Part shown: positions 19,504 through 27,659 of the stretch, one piece after another | Position numbering within the stretch: the first letter of the stretch is position 1 | Layout of the letters: every line of letters begins with the position of its first letter | NCBI GenBank assembly: GCA_023150375.1 | Contig: JAKLLA010000014.1 | Span: 62,001-126,000 of the forward strand | Direction: 5' to 3' | Origin: Burkholderiaceae bacterium | GTDB taxonomy: Bacteria > Pseudomonadota > Gammaproteobacteria > Burkholderiales > Burkholderiaceae_C | Length of the DNA: 64,000 nucleotides | Program-made: the position numbers and the translations under genes | Notes under the pieces: generated by a model | Databases searched by the model: none | What the model saw: the letters and a program-made list of their open reading frames with translations, nothing else | What the model was told of the DNA's origin: nothing

Positions 19504-19584
19504 GGCCCGCGCCGGCCGCGCAGACCGCACCCGTCGGCGTCGACCGTTTCGACTCGATCGCCCGGCCCGTCCTCTCGCCCGACC

Positions 19585-20724
19585 ATGAACGCACGCGGCG
19601 TCCACCTCCAGTACCGCTTCGACACCGAGGGCCAGCACGGCGCCGAGGTCTGCAACCCCCTGTTCGACCTGCTCTCGGCGGTGCGCGAGCACGGCTCGAT
19701 CCAGCATGCCGCGAAGGCCCTGGGAGCGTCCTACCGCCATGTCTGGGGCCAGCTCAAGCACTGGGAGGAGGTGCTGGGCGAGCCGCTGATCCACTGGACC
19801 CAGGGCCAGCCTTCGCGGCTGACGCCCTTTGCCGACCGTCTGCTCTGGGCCGAGACCCGCGCGCGCACCCGCATGACGCCGCACATCGAGGCGCTGCGCG
19901 CCGAGCTGCAGCGGGTGCTCAGCGAGGCGCTCGACGGCGACCAGCACGTGCTCACCCTCTACGCCAGCCACGACCTGGCGCTGCCGCTGTTGCGCGAGCT
20001 GTGCAGTCAGCGCGAGCGCCTGCACATCGAGCTGCGCTTTGCCGGCAGCGTGGACGCCCTGCGCGCGCTGGCCGAGGGCCGCTGCCTGGTGGCGGGTTTC
20101 CATGTACCTCCGCTGCACGACAGCGCGCAGATCTTCGGCCCGGCCCTCAAGCCGCTGCTGCGGCCCGGGCGGCACAAGCTGATCGGCTGCGTGCGGCGCT
20201 GGCAGGGGCTGATCCTGCACCCCGATGCGGCAGCGGGTATCACCTCGCTGACCGACCTGCTGCAGCGTGCTGCGCGGGGCGAGACGCCGCTGCGCTTCGT
20301 CGACCGCCAGGCGGGCTCGGGCACCCGGCTGCTGCTCGACTACCTGCTCGGCCAGGCCGGTTGCAGCCCTGGCGACCTGCCGGGCTTCCGCAACCTCCGC
20401 GAGGACAGCCACCTGGCGGTGGCCGCGGCGATCGCCAGCGGGCTGGGCGACGTGGGCCTGGGCATCGAGGCGGCGGCGCGGCAGTTCGGTCTGGCCTTCG
20501 TGCCGCTGGTGGCCGAGGACTACCACCTGGTCTGCCTGAAGGATGCGCTGGAGCACCCGGCCGTGCGCCGGCTGCGCGAGGTGCTGGCCTCACCGCTGTG
20601 GCAGCAGCGCCTGGCCGAGCTGCCCGGTTACGCCCCCTCGCACAGTGGCGAGGTGCTGTCGCTGATCCGGGCGCTGCCCTGGTGGCATTTCCGCGTGCCC
20701 CGCCACGGCGAGGCGCCGACCTAG
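19585..20724 (+). CDS. ModE-type HTH regulator with periplasmic-binding-like sensor domain
   Basis: 379 residues. The first 100 are a LysR/ModE-like winged helix (GSIQHAAKALGASYRHVWGQLKHWE), and residues about 120-365 form a type-2 periplasmic-binding-like domain (LTLYASHDLALPLLRELC, RQAGSGTRLLLD) as found in molybdate/tungstate-binding-like sensors. Such one-component regulators often sit near formate dehydrogenase or molybdoenzyme genes; none is adjacent here. It lies 81 bases after the DUF3299 gene. Confidence 0.8.
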   Translation: MNARGVHLQYRFDTEGQHGAEVCNPLFDLLSAVREHGSIQHAAKALGASYRHVWGQLKHWEEVLGEPLIHWTQGQPSRLTPFADRLLWAETRARTRMTPHIEALRAELQRVLSEALDGDQHVLTLYASHDLALPLLRELCSQRERLHIELRFAGSVDALRALAEGRCLVAGFHVPPLHDSAQIFGPALKPLLRPGRHKLIGCVRRWQGLILHPDAAAGITSLTDLLQRAARGETPLRFVDRQAGSGTRLLLDYLLGQAGCSPGDLPGFRNLREDSHLAVAAAIASGLGDVGLGIEAAARQFGLAFVPLVAEDYHLVCLKDALEHPAVRRLREVLASPLWQQRLAELPGYAPSHSGEVLSLIRALPWWHFRVPRHGEAPT

Positions 20725-20758
20725 GCGACCGCCGGGGCAGCGCCGGTGGCCGCCGGGT

Positions 20759-21937
20759 TCAGCGCGGCCAGGGGCGCGCCAGCGGTTCGCCGACGAACAG
20801 GCCCTGGCCGGGCTGCCGCACGGACTTCCAGTAGGCCTCGATCAGACTGTCGCCGGCCGTGTAGCGCGCCAGCAGCATCGACGCCTGCGGGAACTTGGCG
20901 GTGTGGTTGCAGGGCTCTTCCACCGTGCCGTAGCTGGCCGTGGCGCCGGCCTGCAGCCAGCGGGTCACGGGCATCTGGCCGCGGCCGTCGGGCAGATGGC
21001 CGCCGTGCGAGGTCAGGTGGTCGGCCACCGCGCCGGGCAGGTAGCGCTGGGTGGCGACGTCGGGCACCTCGGCCAGGCCGGTCAGGTAGAGCAGCAGGTC
21101 GGCACGTGGCTCGGCGGTGTCGGAGGCCGTGCCGCTCAGGTCGCGGTAGTCCACCCGCAGGCCGGGCAGGCCGCTGCCGCGGCGCTGCAGGTCGGCGAAG
21201 TCCGGCCAGCGCACGCTGCGGATCTCGTCGCGGGTGCGCAGCAGCAGCGCGGTGCCGGCCGGCCGGCTGCCGTCGGCGGCCCGGCCGCGGGCGATCAGCG
21301 CCGCCGCCTCCTCGGGCGTGGCCGCCCCGAGCATCATCGAGGGCCGCAGGCCGTGGTCGCGCCAGGGCCGCGCGCTGGTCGAGCCGAAGTAGGGCGAGGC
21401 CGTCGTGCTGCGGCAGCCGCCGCAGTGCGCGTCGCTGTAGCCGAAGGTCAGCGCGCTGGTGATGCCCATCGTGCAGGCCCCGCGCACCCGCGACGGCCGC
21501 ATCCAGGTCAGCAGCGTGGCCTGCACCCGGGCGGGCAGGCGGGCGTCCAGATCGGCCTTCAGCGCGGCGAACTGCGTGGCGTCGATCTCGTCGCGGTCGG
21601 TGGGCAGCGCCAGGCGGATCACCTGGCTGTCGGGCACGCCCCGTGCGCGCTGGTAGGCCAGGCCGACCGCCTCGCTGAGCGGGTCGCCCGTGGCGATCAC
21701 CACGGCCAGCTCGTGCGCGGTCAGGGCCGGCTCGGCCGCTTCGTCGGAAGACCCGCCGCCACCGCCGCAGGCGGCCAGCAGGCTGGCCATCCAGGCGGCC
21801 GCCAGGCTCCTGCGGGCGACGCGGCCCGGACGGTCCGGTCGGTGTGCAGACGGCTGGGAGGAAGCGCGCACGGCGCTGCGGGGGCGGTCGATGGAAGGTC
21901 GACCGCGGGCGGGCATGTCAGGAGGTGGAGGGCGCAC
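20759..21937 (-). CDS. TIGR03790-like lipoprotein
   Basis: 392 residues with a lipoprotein signal (WMASLLAACGGGGG, lipobox Cys near 58) after a long basic leader, so the true start may be a later ATG. The mature part has YQRARGVPDSQVIRL, ALLLRTRDEI and the C-terminal YWKSVRQPGQGLFVGEPLARPW, which match the TIGR03790 family of surface or periplasmic proteins of unknown function. It converges with the regulator gene. Confidence 0.75.
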   Translation of the reverse strand: MRPPPPDMPARGRPSIDRPRSAVRASSQPSAHRPDRPGRVARRSLAAAWMASLLAACGGGGGSSDEAAEPALTAHELAVVIATGDPLSEAVGLAYQRARGVPDSQVIRLALPTDRDEIDATQFAALKADLDARLPARVQATLLTWMRPSRVRGACTMGITSALTFGYSDAHCGGCRSTTASPYFGSTSARPWRDHGLRPSMMLGAATPEEAAALIARGRAADGSRPAGTALLLRTRDEIRSVRWPDFADLQRRGSGLPGLRVDYRDLSGTASDTAEPRADLLLYLTGLAEVPDVATQRYLPGAVADHLTSHGGHLPDGRGQMPVTRWLQAGATASYGTVEEPCNHTAKFPQASMLLARYTAGDSLIEAYWKSVRQPGQGLFVGEPLARPWPR

Positions 21938-22078
21938 GCCGCACTTCTACCAGCCGATGCGCCGATCGGACGATTCCGGGCGTGCACCGACGGCCCGGAC
22001 GTGAAGAATCCATCGCCGTTTGCAGCCAGGATGGCGGCGCGCCGGCGGTGCGTGCACCGGGTGCCGTCCGCGGGCCAT

Positions 22079-22201
22079 CGCCTGTCCGAAGCGCACCCGC
22101 CTGTGGACACCAGCACCCCGGAGCAGCTGGGCAGCCTGGTCAAGTCGGAGCTGGAGAGGTGGAAGAACGTCGTGGCACGCGCCAAACTGACGGCCGATTG
22201 A
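22079..22201 (+). pseudogene. C-terminal remnant of a Bug/TctC-type solute-binding protein
   Basis: The frame ending at TGA 22199 reads DTSTPEQLGSLVKSELERW and then KNVVARAKLTAD, which is the usual last helix of Bug-family tripartite tricarboxylate transporter receptors (PEElxxfvrxExxkWxxvvkxa). Nothing resembling the rest of the roughly 320-residue protein is found upstream, so this is a decayed remnant. Bug genes often stand next to acyl-CoA hydratases such as the following gene. Confidence 0.6.
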
Positions 22202-22229
22202 TCCTCAACCCAACGACGGGTGTCGCAAC

Positions 22230-23075
22230 ATGAACCTGCAGGACTGGGTCGGCCGCTCGGAAGTGGTCTCCGACGTCGCCACCCCCACCCCCTACGCCGC
22301 CTTGTCGGCCACCTTCGACCGCGAGGCGGATCGCCCGCCTGCAGGGACCGTGCTGCCGGCACTGTGGCACTGGCTGTACTTCCTGCCGCTGCACCGGCAG
22401 TCGGAGATCGGGCCGGACGGGCACGCCCGGCGCGGCGGCTTCCTGCCGCCCGTGCCGTTGCCCCGGCGCATGTGGGCGGGCAGCCAGTTCGCGTTCCACC
22501 AGCCCCTGTGCATCGGCGATGAGATGACCCGCACATCGACCATCGAGTCGGTGACCGAGAAGCAGGGGCGCACCGGTCCCCTGGTGTTCGTGAAGGTGCG
22601 GCACGAGATCCGCCGGCAGGGTCAGGCCGAGGTGGCGCTGACGGAGTTTCACGACATCGTCTACCGCGAGGCCGCCCGCGCGGACGAGGTGGCGCCGCCG
22701 CCCCGGCCGGCGCCCGCCACCTCGACCTGGGAGAAGAAGTGGGTGCCGGACGACGTGCTGCTGTTCCGCTACTCGGCCCTCACCTTCAACGGCCACCGCA
22801 TCCACTACGACCGCAGGTACGTGACGGAGGTCGAGGGCTACCCTGGCCTCGTCGTGCACGGGCCGATGGTGGCCACCCTGCTGCTGGACCTGCTGCGCCA
22901 CCAGATGCCGCAGGCGCAGGTGGAGCGCTACGAGTTCCGCGCAGTGCGGCCGGTGTTCGACATCCACCACTTCCATGTCTGCGGCGAACCGCAGGCGGAC
23001 GGCCGCAGCATCCGCCTGTGGGCCAAGGACCACGAGGGCTGGCTGACGATGGAAGCCACGGCGGTGATCCGCTGA
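22230..23075 (+). CDS. MaoC-like/FAS1-type acyl-CoA hydratase (mesaconyl-C4-CoA hydratase-like)
   Basis: 281 residues of double-hotdog hydratase: an N-terminal half with WLYFLPLHRQSEIGPDGHARRGGFLPPVPLPRRMWAGS and a C-terminal half with FRYSALTFNGHRIHYD, then YPGLVVHGPMVATLL. The FNGHRIHYD block holds the catalytic Asp/His pair of MaoC-type hydratases. The family includes mesaconyl-C4-CoA and itaconyl-CoA hydratases; the substrate here is inferred only by similarity. Flanked on both sides by gene remnants, so it is the surviving member of a catabolic operon. Confidence 0.85.
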   Translation: MNLQDWVGRSEVVSDVATPTPYAALSATFDREADRPPAGTVLPALWHWLYFLPLHRQSEIGPDGHARRGGFLPPVPLPRRMWAGSQFAFHQPLCIGDEMTRTSTIESVTEKQGRTGPLVFVKVRHEIRRQGQAEVALTEFHDIVYREAARADEVAPPPRPAPATSTWEKKWVPDDVLLFRYSALTFNGHRIHYDRRYVTEVEGYPGLVVHGPMVATLLLDLLRHQMPQAQVERYEFRAVRPVFDIHHFHVCGEPQADGRSIRLWAKDHEGWLTMEATAVIR

Positions 23076-23194
23076 CCCATCCGCAGATCCGCCCCCACCT
23101 CGACCGCAGGCAGCTCGAAGCCCTGTGCAACCCGGAGAACCACCTGGGCCAGGCGGGGGTGATGGTGGACCGGGTGCTGGCCAGCAGGCGCTGA
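23072..23194 (+). pseudogene. C-terminal remnant of a PcaB/adenylosuccinate lyase-family protein
   Basis: Overlapping the end of the hydratase gene, this frame reads LDRRQLEALCNPENHLGQAG followed by VMVDRVLASRR, which is the typical tail of 3-carboxy-cis,cis-muconate cycloisomerase-like lyases (LDRaaLdaLcDPaxYLGsAgaMvdRVL). No other part of that protein is found, as the region upstream belongs to the hydratase in another frame. Interpreted as a deletion scar. Confidence 0.6.
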
Positions 23195-23265
23195 GCAGGA
23201 CCGTCGGACCGGCGGCGGGCCGGTCCCATCCGCGCCGTCTCGACGTCTTCTCCGGCCTGGCGGCT

Positions 23266-24351
23266 TCAGCGACCGGGTGCCCGGCTGGGGCCTAGCACCT
23301 GATGCTCGTAGCGCGGATAGAGGTGGGCGACGTTGCGCACCCACTCGGTCTGGAAGGCGGCCCAGGCGCGGAACTCGGCTGGCACCGGCGCGCGCAGCAC
23401 CTCGTTCATGTCCCAGCCCTGGCGGGCCCAGTCGGTGAAGGCGCCATCCAGCCAGCGCAGGAAGGCCTGCGTCTGGGTCAAGCCCTGCAGGTCGCTGCGC
23501 ACCGGGCCGTGGCTGGGCACCAGGTGGCGCACCCCGGCGGCCTGCAGCAGCGGGCGCAGCCTGTCCAGGCTGGCCAGCCAGGCGCCCACCTGGGCGTGCG
23601 GCGTGGTGGGCACCCGGTCGGTGAAGACCAGCCCGCCGGCGAAGGCCACGCCACTGCGGCGGTCGATCAGCACCAGGTCGGAATCGGTGTGGCCGCGCAG
23701 CTCGTGCAGCTCGAACTCCCGAGCGCCGAGCCGCCAGCGCAGGCCGCCGGCGGGCACGGTCAGCTCGGCGTCGGGCAGCAGCGCCTCGGTGCCCTTCATC
23801 CAGTCGCCGCAGAGGCGGTAGAGGTTGGTCTCGTAGGCGGCGGCCTCGCGGGCCATGCCGGCGCGGGTGGCCGCGGTGGCGTGGCGGCGCAGGTCGGCAA
23901 AGGCCTGGTTGCCCAGGAAGTAGTCCGGGTGCAGGTTCAGGTGGATCACCTGGCGCAGCGGCTGCGCGGTGGTGCGCGCGATCAGCGCGCGCAGCTGCTC
24001 GCCGTAGCGCCGCGACGGCCCGGTGTTGATCACCAGCACGCCCGCGTCGGTGACGACGAAGCCGGTGTTGATGATGTTGCAGCCGTTGGCCGGACGGAAG
24101 TCGTCGTTGGCGCCCTCGACCACGTAGACGCCCTCGCCCAGCGATCGCGCGCGCAGGCCGTGGTCCAGCCGGGCGAGGTCGACCCCCGGGGCGCTGTCAG
24201 GGGGCGGTGCGGCGGCGGCCTGGGCCAGAGCCGCCGAGGGCAGCAGCAGGGCGGCGGTCAGCGCGGCCGCCAGCGTGGACGACAGCGTGGCCCAGGGCAG
24301 GGCGGCGCCAGGCCGGCCGGCCGCTTCGGTGCAGGAGCGGATCGTGGGCAT
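23266..24351 (-). CDS. quinoprotein relay system MBL-fold protein, degenerate metal site
   Basis: 361 residues (ATG 24351, 9 bases past the SoxYZ-like stop; an ATG at 24378 would overlap it). A signal peptide ends near ALAQA. The rest matches the SoxH-like metallo-beta-lactamase partner of the PQQ quinoprotein relay: GLRARSLGEGVYVVEGANDDF, NGCNIINTGFVVTD, ELRGHTDSDLVLID, VPSHGPV. Where MBL enzymes have HxHxDH the protein reads NLHPDY, and the metal-bridging Asp position reads FAGGLVF, so several zinc ligands are replaced. Periplasmic by signal. Confidence 0.8.
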   Translation of the reverse strand: MPTIRSCTEAAGRPGAALPWATLSSTLAAALTAALLLPSAALAQAAAAPPPDSAPGVDLARLDHGLRARSLGEGVYVVEGANDDFRPANGCNIINTGFVVTDAGVLVINTGPSRRYGEQLRALIARTTAQPLRQVIHLNLHPDYFLGNQAFADLRRHATAATRAGMAREAAAYETNLYRLCGDWMKGTEALLPDAELTVPAGGLRWRLGAREFELHELRGHTDSDLVLIDRRSGVAFAGGLVFTDRVPTTPHAQVGAWLASLDRLRPLLQAAGVRHLVPSHGPVRSDLQGLTQTQAFLRWLDGAFTDWARQGWDMNEVLRAPVPAEFRAWAAFQTEWVRNVAHLYPRYEHQVLGPSRAPGR

Positions 24352-24361
24352 GGTGGCGGCG

Positions 24362-25240
24362 TCAGTCCAGGCGCGCATCGATGCGGTTGCCGTTGTTGTC
24401 GCTGCCGACGATGCGCAGCTGGCCGGCCGGGCGACTCGGGAAGTCGAAGGAGAACACCGGGTTCTCGCTGACCGGCTCGTAGGTGGCCAGGCGCAGCAGT
24501 TCGCGGTCGGCCGGGTCGCGCACGCTCAGGCGGCTGACGTAGAAGGCCGGGATGCCGCCGACCAGGCCGGTGTCCATCGGGTGCATCACGCGCAGGCGCA
24601 GCCGGGCGGCCCCGGGCACCGGCGTGGCCGCCGCGGTGGCCTGCGCCGCCGGGCCCGCCTCGAACAGTCGGGCGCTGACCTGGCCCAGGGTCTGCGACCA
24701 GCTGCCGTCCTTGCGGGTGGCGCCGCTGACGGTGCAGCCGCCGCCGGCCGAGTCCACCCAGGTGCCGCCGACATGCCAGAGGCCGTCGCGGGTACGCACC
24801 GCCGCCCGCACCGGGCTGGCCTGCTCGAGCTTGAAGCGGAAGGACACCGCCGGCAGCGCGGCCATCGGCTGGTACTCGAGCACGCGGCGGATCGGGTTGC
24901 GGTCCACCAGCACGACGATGCGCTCGACATCGGCCAGGCCCTGCACCGACACGGTCACCGGCACGTTCATCGGGTCCTCGGCGAAGGCCGGGCCGCGCAC
25001 CACCACGCGATCGTCGAAGACGGCCCGCTCGCCGGCCAGGAACTCGCGGCGCATGTCGCTCCAGGGCAGCGACTTGAAGGGATCGCCTTCGTAGGGATCT
25101 GCCGCGGCGGCAGCGGGAGCCGTCCGGTCGGCCTGCGCGGCCGGGGCGGCCTGGACGTTGCGCAGCAGGCCGCCCGCGGCCAGCGCCAGCAGCGCGGCGG
25201 CGGCGACCCCACGACGACGGGAAAGCAGCGGGGACTTCAT
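24362..25240 (-). CDS. quinoprotein dehydrogenase-associated SoxYZ-like carrier
   Basis: 292 residues: a signal peptide (RRRGVAAAALLALAAGG, cleavage near VQAAPA), then a SoxY-like half with PVTVSVQGLADVERIVVLVD and GGGC (Cys 169), followed by a SoxZ-like half with RLRLRVMHPMDTGL and PVFSFDFPSRPAGQLRI. This fused SoxYZ architecture is the carrier of the PQQ-linked relay described with methanol/ethanol dehydrogenases. The Cys would hold the covalent intermediate. It precedes the MBL gene in one transcription unit. Confidence 0.85.
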   Translation of the reverse strand: MKSPLLSRRRGVAAAALLALAAGGLLRNVQAAPAAQADRTAPAAAAADPYEGDPFKSLPWSDMRREFLAGERAVFDDRVVVRGPAFAEDPMNVPVTVSVQGLADVERIVVLVDRNPIRRVLEYQPMAALPAVSFRFKLEQASPVRAAVRTRDGLWHVGGTWVDSAGGGCTVSGATRKDGSWSQTLGQVSARLFEAGPAAQATAAATPVPGAARLRLRVMHPMDTGLVGGIPAFYVSRLSVRDPADRELLRLATYEPVSENPVFSFDFPSRPAGQLRIVGSDNNGNRIDARLD

Positions 25241-25262
25241 CGCGACGATCCTTCGCAGGCGG

Positions 25263-27470
25263 TCAGAACAGGCGGCGGTAGCGCAGCGAGGCCAGCAGGC
25301 TGCGCCCGGCGGCCGGCTCGAAGTAGCGGCCGTTGGCGTCGCCCACGATCACGCTGCCGACGTAGCGCTTGTCGGTCAGGTTGTCGACGCGGGCGAGCAG
25401 CTCGAGGCGGTCCTGCGCCGTCAGCTCGAAGCGCTGGCGCCAGCGCAGGTTGACGATGCCCCAGCCGGCGGCGAAGTCGCTGTTGGTGTCGTTCACCGCG
25501 GTGCGGCCCTGGCCGCGCCATTCCACGGCCGCCTCGCCGCCGGCCAGGAAGCCGGGCGTCCAGGCCAGCTCGGCGTAGGCGCTGGCGCGCTGCGTGCCGG
25601 CCACCCGGTTGCCCGCGGGCACGGGCGTGTTCGGTGCCGTGCAGGGGATGCCCGCGCAGGTGAGGAAATCGTCCTCGTAGGTCGCGCGCAGCAGCGTCAG
25701 GCTGACCAGGCCACGCCAGGCGGGCGTGATGCGCCAGCTGCCGGCGAACTCGGCGCCCTCGCGTTGCGTGCGGCCGACGTTCTGGTACGAGGCCCGACCG
25801 CCCTGGTTGAAGGCGATGCCGATCTCGTCGTCGGTGCGGATGTGAAACAGCGCTGCATCCAGCGCCAGTGCGCCGCTGCGCCACTTGGCACCCAGCTCGA
25901 CCTGGCGGCTGGTCTGGGCCTGCAGCGTGGTGTTGAAACCCGCACTGGTGGTGCTGGCCGGGTAGGCCAGCTCGCCCAGGGTGGGCGACTCGTAGCCGCG
26001 CGCGGCGCTGGCATGCAGCGTGAGCTGCGGGCTCGGGCTCCAGCGCAGGCCGGCCACCGGGTTGGTGTAGCGGAAGGTCCGCTCGCCGGAATCGTCGCCG
26101 TTGCTCAGGTAGCGGTCCTCCACGCTGACCTCGAGCGCGCCGCCGCGCAGGCCCAGGCTGGCCTGCCAGTCGGGTGCGAAGCGCCAGTCGGCCTGTGCGA
26201 AGGCCTCGCGCGTCTCGGCACGGTTGAGCTCGTCGCGGCGCAGGGTGCCCTGCACGCCGTAGACCGGCGCGGCCGGGGTGCCGGTGTAGTTCTCGTAGCC
26301 CTGGCGGTCGTCGCGCTGGGTCTCCAGGTTCAGGCCGGTGACCAGGTCGACCTGGTCGGCGAAGCGCCACAGCAGCCGGCCTTCGACGCCGCCGTAGCGT
26401 CGCGTGAAGTCGATGATGCCGCCGCCGTGGCGCGCATTGGCCTGGGTGCCCGCGGCGATCGCCAGGTACTGCACCGGGTGGCGCTCGCCTGCGTAGGCGG
26501 CCAGCTGGCTCTGCACCAGGCCGCTGCTGCCGAAGCGGTGCACCCAGCTGGCGCCGGCCTGGGTCTGGTCGATCGTCTTGCGGGTGTCGAAACTCTCGGC
26601 CTGCGGCGTGGTGCTGTCGGGGTCGGCGTCGAACTGGGCGCGCGACAGCCCCAGCGGGTCGTCGGCGCGCTGGCGCTGGTGGCTGGCCAGCAGGGTCACG
26701 CGGTCGTGTTCGCCGCGCCAGCCCAGGCGCAGGTTGAACAGGCCGCGGCTGGCCTCGCTCTGCGGCCGCAAGCCGTCCAGGGCCATCGCCTGCACGCTGG
26801 TGGCGATCTCGAAGCCTTCGCCCAGCGGCGCGGCCGCGCCCAGACGCAGCTGGCGCAGGCCGTGGCTGCCCAGGTCGAGGCCGGCCTCTGCGCTGGCCTG
26901 GCGCACCGGCTGGGAGAACACCGCGATCACGCCGCCCGAGCTGTTGCCGTACAGCGCGGAGAAGGGGCCGCGCAGCACCTCGATGCGCTCGGCGCCGGCG
27001 AGGTCGAAGTGGCCGACCTGGCCCTGGCCGTCGGGCATCGTGGCGGGAATGCCGTCGGTGTACAGGCGCAGGCCGCGCACCCCGAAGCCGGCGCGGGCAC
27101 CGAAGCCGCGCGAGCTGATCTGCAGGTCCTGCGCGTAGTTGTTGCGGTTGGCCACCACCAAGCCGGGCACCTGGGCCATCGCCTCGGAGAGGTTGATCAT
27201 CGGCCCGGCCGCGCGCAGCGACTCGCTGCCGACCACGCCGATCGCGTAAGGTGCGTCGACCAGGCGCTGCGCCCGCGGCGAGGCGGTGATCACCACCGGC
27301 TCGAGGCTGTCGCCGGCCTCGGCCTGCTGGGCCTGAACCGCGGCTGGCACAGTGCCCAGGAGCAGTGCGCCGCAACCTGCCGAGCCGAGGGCCTGCACAA
27401 GGCGACGCAGCGCCGCAGCAGGAAGAGGGGCCGCGGGAAAGCGCTGGGATGGGCGGAGGGGGCGGGACAT
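25263..27470 (-). CDS. TonB-dependent outer-membrane receptor
   Basis: 735 residues from ATG 27470. Signal peptide to about residue 45, TonB-box-like DSLEPVVITASPR, plug domain with SRGFGARAGFGVRGLRLYTDGIP and ERIEVLRGPFSALYG, and a C-terminal beta barrel ending in SLLASLRYRRLF with terminal Phe. The leader carries a cobalamin-riboswitch-like element, which suggests corrinoid uptake, but the barrel could also take another metal chelate. It is followed by the PQQ relay genes on the same strand 22 bases away. Confidence 0.9.
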   Translation of the reverse strand: MSRPLRPSQRFPAAPLPAAALRRLVQALGSAGCGALLLGTVPAAVQAQQAEAGDSLEPVVITASPRAQRLVDAPYAIGVVGSESLRAAGPMINLSEAMAQVPGLVVANRNNYAQDLQISSRGFGARAGFGVRGLRLYTDGIPATMPDGQGQVGHFDLAGAERIEVLRGPFSALYGNSSGGVIAVFSQPVRQASAEAGLDLGSHGLRQLRLGAAAPLGEGFEIATSVQAMALDGLRPQSEASRGLFNLRLGWRGEHDRVTLLASHQRQRADDPLGLSRAQFDADPDSTTPQAESFDTRKTIDQTQAGASWVHRFGSSGLVQSQLAAYAGERHPVQYLAIAAGTQANARHGGGIIDFTRRYGGVEGRLLWRFADQVDLVTGLNLETQRDDRQGYENYTGTPAAPVYGVQGTLRRDELNRAETREAFAQADWRFAPDWQASLGLRGGALEVSVEDRYLSNGDDSGERTFRYTNPVAGLRWSPSPQLTLHASAARGYESPTLGELAYPASTTSAGFNTTLQAQTSRQVELGAKWRSGALALDAALFHIRTDDEIGIAFNQGGRASYQNVGRTQREGAEFAGSWRITPAWRGLVSLTLLRATYEDDFLTCAGIPCTAPNTPVPAGNRVAGTQRASAYAELAWTPGFLAGGEAAVEWRGQGRTAVNDTNSDFAAGWGIVNLRWRQRFELTAQDRLELLARVDNLTDKRYVGSVIVGDANGRYFEPAAGRSLLASLRYRRLF

Positions 27471-27489
27471 CGTCGTGATTCGTCGGGCA

Positions 27490-27650
27490 GGAACAGGGAC
27501 CGGGGGCAGGTTCGGATCTTCCCGGCAGGGCGCCGCCCCGCACCAGTTGGGAACTACCCGCTGCGGGCCGGCCCCAGGCCCTGGCGGGCTGCGGGACTGT
27601 TCCAAAGCGCAACACCGGTGCCCTCGACGAGCCAGGCCGGCGCCTGCCGG
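27490..27650 (-). promoter_or_regulatory. cobalamin-riboswitch-like leader of the TonB receptor
   Basis: On the minus strand, the leader 20-180 bases before the receptor ATG shows the blocks of the B12 riboswitch in order: GGCGCC (27639-27644), AGGGCACCGGTG (27613-27624, cf. AGGGAAxxCGGTG), GGAACAGTCCCGCAGCC (27587-27603, cf. GGCTGTCCCCGCAACTG), CCAACTGG (27543-27550, cf. GCCACTGG) and CCGGGAAG (27518-27525). The match is imperfect in several conserved bases, so it may be a divergent or decaying member; covariance scoring has not been done. Confidence 0.5.
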
Positions 27651-27659
27651 CCCGGGTGG

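Noticed and set aside
17998-20556. Long minus-strand frame across the GNAT, DUF3299 and regulator genes
   Set aside because: Spans three real genes on the other strand and has no signature.
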